Source of the DNA: Autumnicola musiva | GTDB lineage: Bacteria; Bacteroidota; Bacteroidia; Flavobacteriales; Flavobacteriaceae | Length of the DNA stretch: 64,000 nucleotides | Direction of reading: 5' to 3' | Assembly (NCBI RefSeq): GCF_031846585.1 | Contig: NZ_JAVRHK010000005.1 | Coordinates: forward strand, 124,001-188,000 | The notes under the pieces: generated by a model | The model's input: only the letters and a program-made list of their open reading frames with translations | Told to the model about the DNA's origin: nothing | Databases searched by the model: none | Translations under genes and position numbers: made by a program | Part shown: one piece after another, positions 8,786 through 17,620 of the stretch | Position numbering within the stretch: position 1 is the stretch's first letter | How the letters are laid out: every line of letters begins with the position of its first letter

Positions 8786-9430
8786 CTAGTTTTTATCCTC
8801 CAGCAAAGGTACGAACCTGAAATTCCCGAATTCTTTTTTATTAAATTCGGTATCAGATTTTCTGGTAAACATGGTCATGATCTGTACATCCTTCCCTATA
8901 GGTATCACCATCCTACCTCCTATTTTAAGCTGTCCCAGTAGTTTTTTAGGCAAAAATGGTGCTCCTGCAGTCACAATTATTTTATCAAAAGGGGCATATT
9001 CGGGCCAACCTTTATAGCCGTCGCCAAAACTTAGCTGTTTTGGGCGATAGCCAATTTTTTGAAGAAATTTGCTGGTTTTGCGGTACAATTCCCGCTGCCT
9101 CTCAATGCTGTAAACTTTTGCTCCCAGCTCACACAACACGGCAGTCTGGTAACCACTGCCCGTACCAATTTCCAAAACCGTATCCTCTCTGGTAATTTCA
9201 AGAAGCTCAGTCTGGAATGCTACCGTATAAGGTTGAGAAATGGTCTGGTCTGCAGCAATGGGAAATGCCTTATCCTGGTAGGCATGATCTTCAAAACTGC
9301 TATCCATAAAAAGGTGCCGGGGAATTGTATTAATGGCATCCAGAACCTTTTTATCGGTAACACCTTTTTCTTTAATAATATTTACAAGTTGTTGTCTTTT
9401 TCCTTTATGTCTGAAGTTATCCCTGAGCAA
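8786..9430 (-). CDS. pcm: Protein-L-isoaspartate O-methyltransferase
   Basis: Repairs damaged proteins by methylating L-isoaspartyl residues with SAM. The SAM-binding motif I, VLEIGTGSGYQTAVL, follows the family segment AADQTISQPYTVAFQ and precedes FDKIIVTAGA and the GGRMVIPIG motif. The frame also has an ATG at 9487, but a promoter-like pair (TTTG 9481-9484, TAATTTTA 9452-9459, minus strand) would place the transcript start near 9445, downstream of that ATG. The TTG at 9430 gives 214 residues, close to the usual family length, and begins at the conserved RDNFRHKGKRQQLV region, so I chose it. Start choice is moderately sure; function is sure. Divergent from the Gfo/Idh/MocA gene. Confidence 0.85.
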   Translation of the reverse strand: MLRDNFRHKGKRQQLVNIIKEKGVTDKKVLDAINTIPRHLFMDSSFEDHAYQDKAFPIAADQTISQPYTVAFQTELLEITREDTVLEIGTGSGYQTAVLCELGAKVYSIERQRELYRKTSKFLQKIGYRPKQLSFGDGYKGWPEYAPFDKIIVTAGAPFLPKKLLGQLKIGGRMVIPIGKDVQIMTMFTRKSDTEFNKKEFGNFRFVPLLEDKN

Positions 9431-9451
9431 TGTTAGTAATTTTTTCAATTG

Positions 9452-9484
9452 TAAAATTAGACAAATATTAGCATTGCCAACAAA
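9452..9484 (-). promoter_or_regulatory. Putative pcm promoter
   Basis: Minus strand: TTTG (9481-9484), 21-bp spacer, TAATTTTA (9452-9459). It matches the -33 element fully and the -7 element at all but the last base. It argues for a pcm start downstream of 9445. Confidence 0.4.
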
Positions 9485-9513
9485 CAAAAACAGCAGGGAT
9501 TATAACAGAATCT

Positions 9514-9546
9514 TTTAAAGTATTTATTCTCAAAATAGTATTTTTG
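9514..9546 (+). promoter_or_regulatory. Promoter of the Gfo/Idh/MocA oxidoreductase gene
   Basis: TTTA (9514-9517), 21-bp spacer, TATTTTTG (9539-9546). The -7 element matches TAnnTTTG exactly, 18 bp before the ATG at 9565. Confidence 0.5.
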
Positions 9547-9564
9547 TGCTAAATCCTGAAAACT

Positions 9565-10524
9565 ATGCTAAAAGTAGGCGTACTGGGTGCCGGTCACCTG
9601 GGAAAAATCCATCTAAAACTACTTAATCAATCTGAAAAATACGAACTGGTAGGATTCTACGATGCCAATAAGGAAAATGCACAAAAAGTAAAGGAAGAAT
9701 TCGGTTATACCGATTTTGCCAGTTTTGAAGATCTTATTTCAAAAGTTGATGTTGTAGACGTGGTCACTCCCACTCTTTCACATTTTGAAGTTGCCAAAAA
9801 AGTAATTTCCGAAGGAAAACATCTTTTTATTGAAAAACCCATCACCAATACTTTTGAAGAAGCGCAGGAACTTATTGCGCTTGCTGAAAAACACAATGTA
9901 AAGGGCCAGGTTGGGCATGTAGAGCGGTTTAACCCTGCTTTCCAGTCGGTAGTTTCGCGTATAGAAAATCCCATGTTTATTGAAGCCCACCGCCTGGCGG
10001 AATTTAACCCGCGTGGAACAGATGTTCCCGTGGTGCTGGATTTAATGATCCATGATATTGATGCTATTTTAAGTGTTGTAAAATCTGAAGTGAAAAGCAT
10101 AAACGCCAGCGGAGTTTCGGTAATCAACGACACGCCCGATATTGCCAATGCGCGGATTGAATTTGAAAATGGTTGTGTGGCCAACCTCACCGCCAGCAGG
10201 ATTTCGCTCAAAAACATGAGGAAATCCAGGTTCTTTCAGCGGGACGCTTACATTTCAGTGGATTTTCTGGAGAAGAAATGCGAAGTGGTAAAGATGAAAG
10301 ATGTACCTGAAAATCCTGATGAGTTCGCCATGATCCTTCAGAATGCCGAAGGAGTAAAAAAACAGATTTATTTTGATAATCCGGATGTTGCTCCAAACAA
10401 TGCCATTTTACAGGAACTGGAAACTTTTGCCGATGCCATTAATAATGATTCAGAACCTGTGGTAACCTTAGAGCAGGGCGCAAAAGCTTTGAAAATTGCC
10501 AATCAGGTAATCGCGAATTTCTAG
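9565..10524 (+). CDS. Gfo/Idh/MocA family NAD(P)-dependent oxidoreductase
   Basis: 319 residues. The Rossmann nucleotide-binding motif GVLGAGHLGKIH is at residues 5-16, and the EKP motif (LFIEKPIT) near residue 92 carries the family's catalytic Lys. The GQVGHVERFNPAF segment is also typical. The protein should reduce or oxidise a sugar or related compound; the substrate cannot be read from the sequence. It is the first gene of a plus-strand series with the 3-hydroxyacyl-CoA dehydrogenase 68 bp downstream. Confidence 0.88.
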   Translation: MLKVGVLGAGHLGKIHLKLLNQSEKYELVGFYDANKENAQKVKEEFGYTDFASFEDLISKVDVVDVVTPTLSHFEVAKKVISEGKHLFIEKPITNTFEEAQELIALAEKHNVKGQVGHVERFNPAFQSVVSRIENPMFIEAHRLAEFNPRGTDVPVVLDLMIHDIDAILSVVKSEVKSINASGVSVINDTPDIANARIEFENGCVANLTASRISLKNMRKSRFFQRDAYISVDFLEKKCEVVKMKDVPENPDEFAMILQNAEGVKKQIYFDNPDVAPNNAILQELETFADAINNDSEPVVTLEQGAKALKIANQVIANF

Positions 10525-10592
10525 TTTAAAAAGTGTAAAGTGAAGACTGAAAAGTTTTCATTCAAAATTTAAAATATACAATTCAAAAGAAT

Positions 10593-11486
10593 ATGAAGAA
10601 TATAGCAGTTATAGGTGCAGGGACAATGGGGAATGGAATCGCCCATACTTTCGCACAATTTGGATGTAAAGTTCAGCTTATAGATGTTTCAAAGGAAAAC
10701 CTTCACAAGGGTATTAATACTATTTCCAAAAACCTGGATCGCATGGTGTCCAAAGAAAAAATCTCTGAGGCCCAGAAAGAAGAAACGCTGAACAATATCA
10801 CACAGCAAATAGATATTCCTTCCGGAGTAAAAAATGTGGATTTAGTTGTTGAAGCTGCAACCGAAAATGAAGATTTGAAACTTAAAATTTTCCAGCAACT
10901 GGACGGCAATTGTTCTAAAGATACCATTCTTGCTTCCAACACCTCCTCTATTTCCATTACGCAAATCGCTTCCGTGGTTTCCAATCCGGAGAGGGTGATC
11001 GGGATGCATTTTATGAATCCTGTGCCGGTAATGAAACTGGTGGAGATAATTCGCGGTTACAACACCAGCGATAAGGTGACCAAAACAATTATGGAACTTT
11101 CAGAAAAGCTAAATAAAGTTCCTGTGGAAGTTAATGATTATCCCGGCTTTGTGGCTAATCGTATTTTAATGCCTATGATTAACGAAGCCGTTGAAACGCT
11201 TTACAATGGCGTGGCCGGAGTTTACGAAATAGATACGGTGATGAAACTGGGAATGGCACATCCTATGGGACCGCTGCAATTAGCCGATTTTATAGGCCTT
11301 GATGTTTGCCTTTCAATTTTGGAGGTAATGCACAATGGCTTTAGAAATCCAAAATATGCACCATGCCCGCTTTTGGTAAATATGGTTAGGGCAGGAAAAT
11401 TCGGTGTAAAATCCGGGGAAGGTTTTTACGATTATTCTGAAAGTAAGAAGGCCGAGAAAGTTTCTTCTCAATTTGATTCAAAATAA
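10593..11486 (+). CDS. 3-hydroxyacyl-CoA (3-hydroxybutyryl-CoA) dehydrogenase
   Basis: 297 residues, the short single-function form. The N-terminal NAD-binding motif is VIGAGTMGNGIAHTFAQFG (residues 5-23); the catalytic His and following Asn lie in GMHFMNPVPVMKLVEI, and the second domain carries DYPGFVANRILMPMINEA and HPMGPLQLADFIGLD. It oxidises (S)-3-hydroxyacyl-CoA to 3-ketoacyl-CoA in fatty-acid or butyrate-type metabolism. The stop is 12 bp before the start of the DUF1015 gene, so the two are cotranscribed. Confidence 0.93.
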   Translation: MKNIAVIGAGTMGNGIAHTFAQFGCKVQLIDVSKENLHKGINTISKNLDRMVSKEKISEAQKEETLNNITQQIDIPSGVKNVDLVVEAATENEDLKLKIFQQLDGNCSKDTILASNTSSISITQIASVVSNPERVIGMHFMNPVPVMKLVEIIRGYNTSDKVTKTIMELSEKLNKVPVEVNDYPGFVANRILMPMINEAVETLYNGVAGVYEIDTVMKLGMAHPMGPLQLADFIGLDVCLSILEVMHNGFRNPKYAPCPLLVNMVRAGKFGVKSGEGFYDYSESKKAEKVSSQFDSK

Positions 11487-11498
11487 AACCCGAAGCAT

Positions 11499-12734
11499 TT
11501 GGTGAAGATTATTCCTTTTAGGGCGGTAAGGCCGCGAAGGGCAATGGCAGGACTGGTGGCTTCCCGCCCCTATGAAGAATATAACGAGGCCGAATTAAGG
11601 GCTCGGCTGGATTATAATCCCTATTCATTTTTGCACATTTTGAACCCGGGATATAAGTTTCAGCATAAAATCACGGGAACAGATAAGTTCCAGCTGGTTA
11701 AGAACCGGTACCTGGAATTTAAGGAAGAAGATACTTTTATCCAGGATGAAAAACCCTGTTTTTATATTTACAGGATGGAAACCCGTGATCTTTCCTGCTG
11801 CGGAATCATCGCCGCGGCCAGTGCAGGAGATTATAAAAAGGGGGTAATCAAACGGCATGAAGACACCATTGAAAGCCGGGAAATCTTATTTAAAGATTAC
11901 CTAAAAACGGTTGGTTTTAATACAGAACCCGTGCTCCTTACCTATAAAGATGATGAAGCCCTGCAAAGCCTGCTGAATGAAATAATGGAAGAAACCCCGG
12001 AGTATGAATTTGCCACCCGGCAACGGGAAATGCATTATTTATGGAAGGTCGATAATGAAGAAAAAATTGAAGCTATCTCTGCATTTTTCACCAAAATGGA
12101 AAAAATTTATATTGCTGATGGGCATCACCGCTGCTCGTCTTCTTTTCTCCTTTCAGAAGAAAATGCGAAAAACAACAACGGGCATACGGGGAAGGAATCC
12201 TACAATAACTTTATGAGTTATTTTATTTCTGAAAGCAACCTAAAAATTTACGAATTCAGCCGACTGGTTAAAGATCTTAACGGCCATTCAAAAGAAGAAT
12301 TCCTGATGCTGCTCGATGAACATTTCAGAATTGAAAATCGCGGACTCCAGGTTTTTAAACCTTCAGAAAAGCATCATTTTAATATGTATCTTGATGGGGA
12401 GTTTTATGCACTTTACCTGCGAAAAACAAGTTATAATTTTACCAATACGCTAAGCAGCCTGGATCCCTCTATTTTGTATAGCATGATATTAAAGCCAATT
12501 TTGGGCATTAAAGATGCGCGTACCGATGAACGTATATCTTATATGCCCGGAAAAAAAGATGTACTGGAGCTAAAAGGAAAAGTAGATTCGGGAGAATTTA
12601 CAGTAGGTTTTGGAATGATGCCTTTGGATATTTCAGAAATTAAAGCAGTGGCAGATGAAGGGCTTACCATGCCTCCAAAAAGTACCTATATAGAACCAAA
12701 ATTAAGAAGCGGATTGACCATCTATGAATTCTGA
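11499..12734 (+). CDS. DUF1015 family protein
   Basis: 411 residues, normal for DUF1015. The N-terminus KIIPFRAVRPRRAMAGLVAS and the central motif IADGHHRCSSSFLL are characteristic. The start is a TTG at 11499 followed directly by GTG at 11502; TTG lines up with the family's usual MxKIIPF start. The function of DUF1015 is not established; the conserved ADGHHR block looks like an active-site region. It follows the hydroxyacyl-CoA dehydrogenase at 12 bp. Confidence 0.88.
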   Translation: MVKIIPFRAVRPRRAMAGLVASRPYEEYNEAELRARLDYNPYSFLHILNPGYKFQHKITGTDKFQLVKNRYLEFKEEDTFIQDEKPCFYIYRMETRDLSCCGIIAAASAGDYKKGVIKRHEDTIESREILFKDYLKTVGFNTEPVLLTYKDDEALQSLLNEIMEETPEYEFATRQREMHYLWKVDNEEKIEAISAFFTKMEKIYIADGHHRCSSSFLLSEENAKNNNGHTGKESYNNFMSYFISESNLKIYEFSRLVKDLNGHSKEEFLMLLDEHFRIENRGLQVFKPSEKHHFNMYLDGEFYALYLRKTSYNFTNTLSSLDPSILYSMILKPILGIKDARTDERISYMPGKKDVLELKGKVDSGEFTVGFGMMPLDISEIKAVADEGLTMPPKSTYIEPKLRSGLTIYEF

Positions 12735-12863
12735 AAGTTTTAAATTGAACTTTTGTAACTTTAAATTTTTTGAAGGGCCGCCTAAACTTTACATAAAATC
12801 CTTACGCAAAAAGGAGTTTTAAGATTTTAACAGGCTGGAGAATAATTTCAATAGATGGAATAA

Positions 12864-12884
12864 ATGCTGAAATTAGTTCAGCAT
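12864..12884. repeat. Inverted repeat upstream of the PLP homeostasis gene
   Basis: ATGCTGAA - ATTAG - TTCAGCAT, a perfect 8-bp stem with a 5-nt loop, 48 bp before the ATG at 12933. No U-tract follows, so it looks more like an operator or an mRNA hairpin than a terminator. No regulator can be assigned. Confidence 0.3.
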
Positions 12885-12932
12885 AATGAACCTTACATTA
12901 TTACGGATAATCAAAAAGTTTTAGATTAAACT

Positions 12933-13592
12933 ATGGATATTTCAGCAAAAATTAAAAAATATAAAGAAGAATTACCTGAAAACGTAAAGCTGGTGGCTAT
13001 CTCCAAAACTAAACCCAGTGAAGATATTATGGAAGCCTATAATGCCGGACAAAAGATTTTTGGAGAAAACAAAGTTCAGGAAATGACTGATAAGTGGGAA
13101 GAACTGCCAAAGGATATTGAGTGGCATATGGTGGGCCATGTACAAAGCAACAAGGTAAAATATATGGCGCATTACGTTAGTTTGATTCATGCCGTGCATA
13201 AACTTAAATTACTTAAGGAAATAGATAAACGAGCCAAAGAACACGAGCGGGTGATAAAATGTTTGCTACAGGTAAAAATTGCTGAAGAAGATAGTAAATA
13301 CGGGATGGATGCTGCTGAAGTAGATAAAATCCTGGCTTCAGACGCTTATAAGGAAATGGAAAATGTAAAAGTTATTGGTTTAATGGGCATGGCTACCCTT
13401 ACCAATAATGAAGAGCAGATAAAACAGGAGTTCCAATTTCTTAAAAATAAGTATGATGAAGTTGCCGCGGTAAACAAAGATTTTACCACCTTATCTATGG
13501 GAATGAGCGGCGATTATAAAATTGCTTTAGACTGTGGCACGACTATGGTAAGGATTGGAAGTAGTATTTTTGGAGAACGGAATTATAATTAA
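12933..13592 (+). CDS. YggS/PLPBP family pyridoxal-phosphate homeostasis protein
   Basis: 219 residues. The PLP-binding Lys is in LVAISKTKPSEDI (near residue 26); other family blocks are FGENKVQEM, EWHMVGHVQSNKVKYM, and LSMGMSGDYKIALDCGTTMVRIGSSIFG. These proteins bind PLP in a TIM-barrel fold without known catalytic activity and buffer free PLP in the cytoplasm. The exonuclease/GIY-YIG gene begins 14 bp downstream with a strong ribosome binding site, so the two probably share a transcript. Confidence 0.93.
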   Translation: MDISAKIKKYKEELPENVKLVAISKTKPSEDIMEAYNAGQKIFGENKVQEMTDKWEELPKDIEWHMVGHVQSNKVKYMAHYVSLIHAVHKLKLLKEIDKRAKEHERVIKCLLQVKIAEEDSKYGMDAAEVDKILASDAYKEMENVKVIGLMGMATLTNNEEQIKQEFQFLKNKYDEVAAVNKDFTTLSMGMSGDYKIALDCGTTMVRIGSSIFGERNYN

Positions 13593-13594
13593 AC

Positions 13595-13600
13595 AGGAGG
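13595..13600 (+). promoter_or_regulatory. Strong Shine-Dalgarno site for a TTG start
   Basis: AGGAGG lies 6 nt before the TTG at 13607. Full Shine-Dalgarno sequences are rare in Bacteroidota, so this one fixes the start of the exonuclease/GIY-YIG gene at the non-ATG codon. Confidence 0.7.
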
Positions 13601-13606
13601 AATTTT

Positions 13607-14977
13607 TTGTACGCAGTTTTAGACATAGAAACCACAGGTGGAAAGTATAATGAAGAGGGAATAACCGAGATTGCCATTTATAAATTTGACGGCCTTAAAG
13701 TCGTAGACCAGTTTATAAGCCTTATTAATCCTGAGAAAACTATCCAGCCTTTTGTGGTTGGACTTACCGGGATTAATAACGATATGCTTAGTAACGCCCC
13801 GAAATTTTACGAAGTGGCGAAGCGAATTGTGGAAATTACTACAGATTGTATTCTTGTTGCCCATAATGCCAAATTTGACTACCGTATTTTAAGAACAGAA
13901 TTCCGCCGGCTGGGCTTTGAATATGAACGCAAATCCCTTTGTACGGTAGAACTTTCCAAAAAGCTTATTCCAGATCTTCCCTCATATAGTCTGGGAAAAC
14001 TTGTGCGATCCCTGGGAATTCCCTTAAGTGGTCGTCACCGTGCCAGCGGAGATGCCCAGGCAACTGTGAAACTGTTTAAGATGTTGCTCGCAAAAGATGT
14101 TGAGAAAGATATTGTTAAAAACCATGTAAGGCTGGAGCCAAAGAAAAACCTGGATACAAAACTTGTTTATCTTTTAGAAGAACTTCCCTCGGTTACAGGC
14201 GTGTATTATCTTCATGATGAAAACGGTGAAATTATATATATTGGCAAGAGTAAAAACATACGAAAGCGCGTTACCCAGCATTTCACCAATGAACATCATA
14301 AGGCCAAAGAGATTCAAAAAGAAGTAGCTTCAATTTCTTTTGAAGCCTCCGGTAATGAACTTTTTGCCCTTTTAAAAGAGAATAACGAAATTAAGCGCAA
14401 TAAGCCTAAATTTAATAAAGCTTTAAAAAGAAATATTTTTAGTCATGCCCTTTATCATCATACTGATGAAAATGGGTATATCAACTTAAAAATTGGCAGG
14501 GCTAATGGCAGGGCTAATATTACCACTTTCACTAATATGCGCCAGGCAAGGACCTTGCTAACTAACTGGGTGGAAGAAAACCAGCTGTGTGAACGTCTCT
14601 CCGGACTGGAAAAAGGCACGGGAAATTGTTTTAAACATTCTATTAAAGATTGCCAGGGTGCTTGTGTGGAAGAAGAAAGCGTGGAAGAATATAACCAAAG
14701 GGTCCAGAACCTCATCAATAAATATTCCTATCACAGCCAGAATATGCTCGTTATTGACAGGGGACGTGAAGTGGATGAAAAAAGCGTGCTCCTTATTGAG
14801 GATGGAGAGTTTAAAGGCATGGGGTACTTTAACCTAAATCACCAGATCAACAATCCCGAGATCGTGCGGTCTATTATTACCCCTATGAAAAACAACAGGG
14901 ATACTCAACACATTATCCAAAATTATCTGCGAAAAAATAAAAAACTCAAAATTGTAGAGTTTACTCCCACAGATTAA
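13607..14977 (+). CDS. DnaQ-type 3'-5' exonuclease fused to a UvrC-like GIY-YIG nuclease
   Basis: 456 residues. Residues 1-165 are a DEDDh exonuclease: LDIETTGG (Asp6, Glu8), AHNAKFDYRIL (Asp91) and HRASGD (His144, Asp149). Residues about 195-275 are a GIY-YIG domain as in the first part of UvrC: TGVYYLHD, IIYIGKSKNIRKRV, and the catalytic Glu in SGNELFALLKENNEIK (Glu251). A Cys cluster (341, 349, 353) matches the UvrC region after GIY-YIG. The UvrC RNase H-like nuclease half is absent. The likely role is DNA repair or processing, comparable to Cho-type nucleases with an added exonuclease; that role is inferred. It starts at TTG with an AGGAGG site. Confidence 0.88.
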   Translation: MYAVLDIETTGGKYNEEGITEIAIYKFDGLKVVDQFISLINPEKTIQPFVVGLTGINNDMLSNAPKFYEVAKRIVEITTDCILVAHNAKFDYRILRTEFRRLGFEYERKSLCTVELSKKLIPDLPSYSLGKLVRSLGIPLSGRHRASGDAQATVKLFKMLLAKDVEKDIVKNHVRLEPKKNLDTKLVYLLEELPSVTGVYYLHDENGEIIYIGKSKNIRKRVTQHFTNEHHKAKEIQKEVASISFEASGNELFALLKENNEIKRNKPKFNKALKRNIFSHALYHHTDENGYINLKIGRANGRANITTFTNMRQARTLLTNWVEENQLCERLSGLEKGTGNCFKHSIKDCQGACVEEESVEEYNQRVQNLINKYSYHSQNMLVIDRGREVDEKSVLLIEDGEFKGMGYFNLNHQINNPEIVRSIITPMKNNRDTQHIIQNYLRKNKKLKIVEFTPTD

Positions 14978-15051
14978 TCTTCACTTTCTTTAAAAACAGG
15001 TACTGGTTCAGGGAATTTCTTTAAATTTGAATTATTCCTAATCAGAACAAT

Positions 15052-15885
15052 TTGAAACACCAATCTATAAAACGAGACTGGAAAGCCAGACTGCATGAAG
15101 TAATTTATGAAGCGGATACTCCGGCCGGAAAAATCTTTGACATTGCTTTACTGGTGATCATCCTGATTAGCGTGGCACTGGTAATGATGGAAAGTGTGAC
15201 AGAGCTTTATGTACAGTACGCCACGGAATTTTATTGGGCAGAATGGGTGATTACCGCAATCTTCACAGTAGAATACATCCTGAGAATCATTAGCATAAGA
15301 CGCCCAAAGGCTTATATTTTTAGTTTCTACGGAATTGTGGACCTGCTTTCCACCCTGCCGAGTTACCTGAGTTTTTTTATGGGAGGCGCCAACTTATTAT
15401 TTGCCATACGGGCCCTCAGGCTGCTTCGGGTTTTTAGGGTACTAAAAATTAGCCGTTACATTGGCGAATCCAATCGCTTAATGGAAGCACTTAGAAACAG
15501 CCGTGCAAAAATTCTTGTTTTCCTGTTTGCGGTAGTAATTATTTGTGTAATTACCGGCACGTTAATGCACCTCATAGAAGGAGAAACAGGAGGTTTTAGT
15601 AATATTCCTCTTAGTATTTACTGGTGTATTGTTACCCTTACCACGGTAGGGTTTGGTGATATTGCACCGGTTACACCCCTGGGCCGATTTATAGCTTCCG
15701 TTTTAATGATTACCGGCTACGGGATTATTGCAGTTCCTACCGGGATAGTCACTTCAGAATTTAATAAAGCCGACGGGGCACATAAAAACACCAATACACA
15801 GCATTGCCCCGTCTGCAATGAACAGGATCATTTAAATGAAGCCGAATTTTGCCATAACTGCGGAAACCGACTAAATGCCGAATAA
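15052..15885 (+). CDS. Voltage-gated ion (potassium) channel with C-terminal zinc ribbon
   Basis: 277 residues, starting at TTG (15052). Six transmembrane segments are visible; the fourth carries spaced arginines (Arg120, 123, 126, 129 in FAIRALRLLRVFRVLK), the voltage-sensor pattern. The pore loop has the selectivity filter TVGFGD (198-203). After the last helix the protein ends with CPVC (252-255) and CHNC (267-270), a small zinc ribbon. It should conduct K+ across the inner membrane. The last 11 bases overlap miaA, suggesting translational coupling. Confidence 0.9.
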   Translation: MKHQSIKRDWKARLHEVIYEADTPAGKIFDIALLVIILISVALVMMESVTELYVQYATEFYWAEWVITAIFTVEYILRIISIRRPKAYIFSFYGIVDLLSTLPSYLSFFMGGANLLFAIRALRLLRVFRVLKISRYIGESNRLMEALRNSRAKILVFLFAVVIICVITGTLMHLIEGETGGFSNIPLSIYWCIVTLTTVGFGDIAPVTPLGRFIASVLMITGYGIIAVPTGIVTSEFNKADGAHKNTNTQHCPVCNEQDHLNEAEFCHNCGNRLNAE

Positions 15886-16795
15886 TTTCCTGATTAACAT
15901 AGTAGGGCCTACTGCTATTGGTAAAACCGCCCTGGCCATTAAACTTGCCCAACATTTTGAAACTGAAATTATTTCGGCAGATTCCCGGCAGTTTTTTAAA
16001 GAGATGAAAATTGGCACTGCAGTTCCGGAAAAAGAAGAACTGGCCGCTGCACCTCATCATTTTGTTCAGCATATTTCTGTGGAAGAAGATTATTCGGTTG
16101 GCGATTTTGAGCGTGATGCAGTTTTGAGGATTGAAGAACTTTTCAAAAGACTCAGAGTGGTAATTCTTGTTGGCGGCAGTGGATTATATACTAAAAGCAT
16201 TACTGACGGTTTAGACCATTTTCCTGAAGTTGATCCGGAAATCAGGGAAAATCTAAATTCCATTTTGGAAAAGGAAGGCATACAGGTGCTTCAGAAAAAA
16301 TTAAAAGAATCAGATCCTGAATATTATAAAAAGGCAGACCTTAAAAATCCGCACCGTCTGATTCGTGCACTGGAAATTTCTCTTGGCGCGGGTAAACCTT
16401 ATTCATCATTTTTGAAACAGAAAAAAACACATAGAGATTTTAATATTATTTCAATTGGGCTTACTGCAGAGAGAATAAAAATTTACGAACGTATTAACCT
16501 GCGTGTAGAAAAAATGATGAAAGCCGGCCTATTAAAGGAAGCTAAAAATCTTTATCCCAGGCGTCATTTAAACGCGCTCAACACGGTAGGTTATAAAGAA
16601 TTATTTCAGCATTTAGAAGGAGAAGTTACCCAGGAAGAAGCCGTTGCCGAAATTCAAAAAAATACCCGCCGCTTCGCCAAAAGACAGCTCACCTGGTTTA
16701 GAAAAGATAAAAACATTAAATGGTTTGATATCACCGAACCTCTCGATAATATTCTAATTTATGCTGAACAGGAGATAAAAAATAGAAAGGGGTAA
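15875..16795 (+). CDS. miaA: tRNA dimethylallyltransferase
   Basis: 306 residues, the usual size. The P-loop GPTAIGKTALAIKLAQ (residues 11-26) and the ISADSRQF motif that binds the tRNA A37 base are present, followed by GGSGLYTKSI and the C-terminal RRFAKRQLTWFRKD. It adds a dimethylallyl group to A37 of tRNAs reading UNN codons. It overlaps the channel gene by 11 bp. Confidence 0.96.
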   Translation: MPNNFLINIVGPTAIGKTALAIKLAQHFETEIISADSRQFFKEMKIGTAVPEKEELAAAPHHFVQHISVEEDYSVGDFERDAVLRIEELFKRLRVVILVGGSGLYTKSITDGLDHFPEVDPEIRENLNSILEKEGIQVLQKKLKESDPEYYKKADLKNPHRLIRALEISLGAGKPYSSFLKQKKTHRDFNIISIGLTAERIKIYERINLRVEKMMKAGLLKEAKNLYPRRHLNALNTVGYKELFQHLEGEVTQEEAVAEIQKNTRRFAKRQLTWFRKDKNIKWFDITEPLDNILIYAEQEIKNRKG

Positions 16796-16882
16796 ATTAT
16801 ACTTAGAAATAATGTTTTAAATGGAGAATAATAGCTAATATTTTGTTGGTAAACATTCAATCGATAAGCTTTAAATAGAAAT

Positions 16883-17497
16883 ATGAAAAAAATTACTTTA
16901 CTCCTTACTTTTGTACTTTTGTCATTTACTAAAGGGAAAGCTCAAACTTTTGAATTAGGTTTCGGAATAGGTTCTGGAACAGCTTACCTGGTAGAAAATT
17001 TAGATGATGGAATAGATATTGATTACTCCACTCCTCTTAGTTCTTATGTAGATTTAAAATATTCAAAGTCTGACAAATATTTTGGAGCTAAATTAAGACT
17101 TCAGTATTTGAATGCCGGAATTAGGGGAAGTAACTGGAAGGGTCTTAATTATAATATTAATGGCGAAGTTACATCACTAACAACTTTGATCTTACTTGAA
17201 CATTTAAAATGTAATAGTAAATGGAATTCAGGATATAATTTTGGTTTGGGATATACAAACCAAACATTTAAGCCAGACCTGGTAAATTCCATAAATAATA
17301 TAGAAAGTACCTATTTGAGTATTAATATTAGTGGGATTTTAAATAGAAAGATTAATGAAAATTTCTCATTCCAGATTGAACCAAACCTCATGTGGACTGA
17401 TCCAATTAATTCTTTAAGAAATAGGGAAAAATGGCAAATTGCAGGAGAAGATATAAGTATGTTAATCCAATTAGGATTAACATACAGGATTAATTAA
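16883..17497 (+). CDS. Predicted outer membrane protein of unknown function
   Basis: 204 residues with a clear signal peptide (MKKITLLLTFVLLSFTKGKAQ), then amphipathic beta strands (FELGFGIGSGTAYL, SSYVDLKYSKSDKYFGAKLRL, INISGILNRKINENFSFQIE) and a barrel-like end (LIQLGLTYRIN). It looks like a small porin-type or OmpA-like barrel without a periplasmic domain; I do not recognise a specific family. The gene is visibly more AT-rich than its neighbours and stands alone, with miaA 87 bp upstream and the giant repeat protein converging downstream, so it may be an acquired gene. Confidence 0.7.
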   Translation: MKKITLLLTFVLLSFTKGKAQTFELGFGIGSGTAYLVENLDDGIDIDYSTPLSSYVDLKYSKSDKYFGAKLRLQYLNAGIRGSNWKGLNYNINGEVTSLTTLILLEHLKCNSKWNSGYNFGLGYTNQTFKPDLVNSINNIESTYLSINISGILNRKINENFSFQIEPNLMWTDPINSLRNREKWQIAGEDISMLIQLGLTYRIN

Positions 17498-17620
17498 AAA
17501 TCCGTAACTGCTACTTTTAAATAATACCACGCTTCTCTTACACCGTATAACGCAGGGTTTTATTACAATGGTTTTTAATTTGTCTTTCCAGTCGCTCTTA
17601 TATAAATGGGAAATACCGGC

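Noticed and set aside
9430..9487. ATG at 9487 as the start of pcm
   Set aside because: It lies upstream of the transcript start implied by the promoter pair at 9452-9484 and gives a protein longer than the family; kept only as an alternative.
9705..10217. 170-codon minus-strand frame opposite the Gfo/Idh/MocA gene
   Set aside because: Low-complexity Ser/Thr-rich shadow of a well-supported gene on the other strand.
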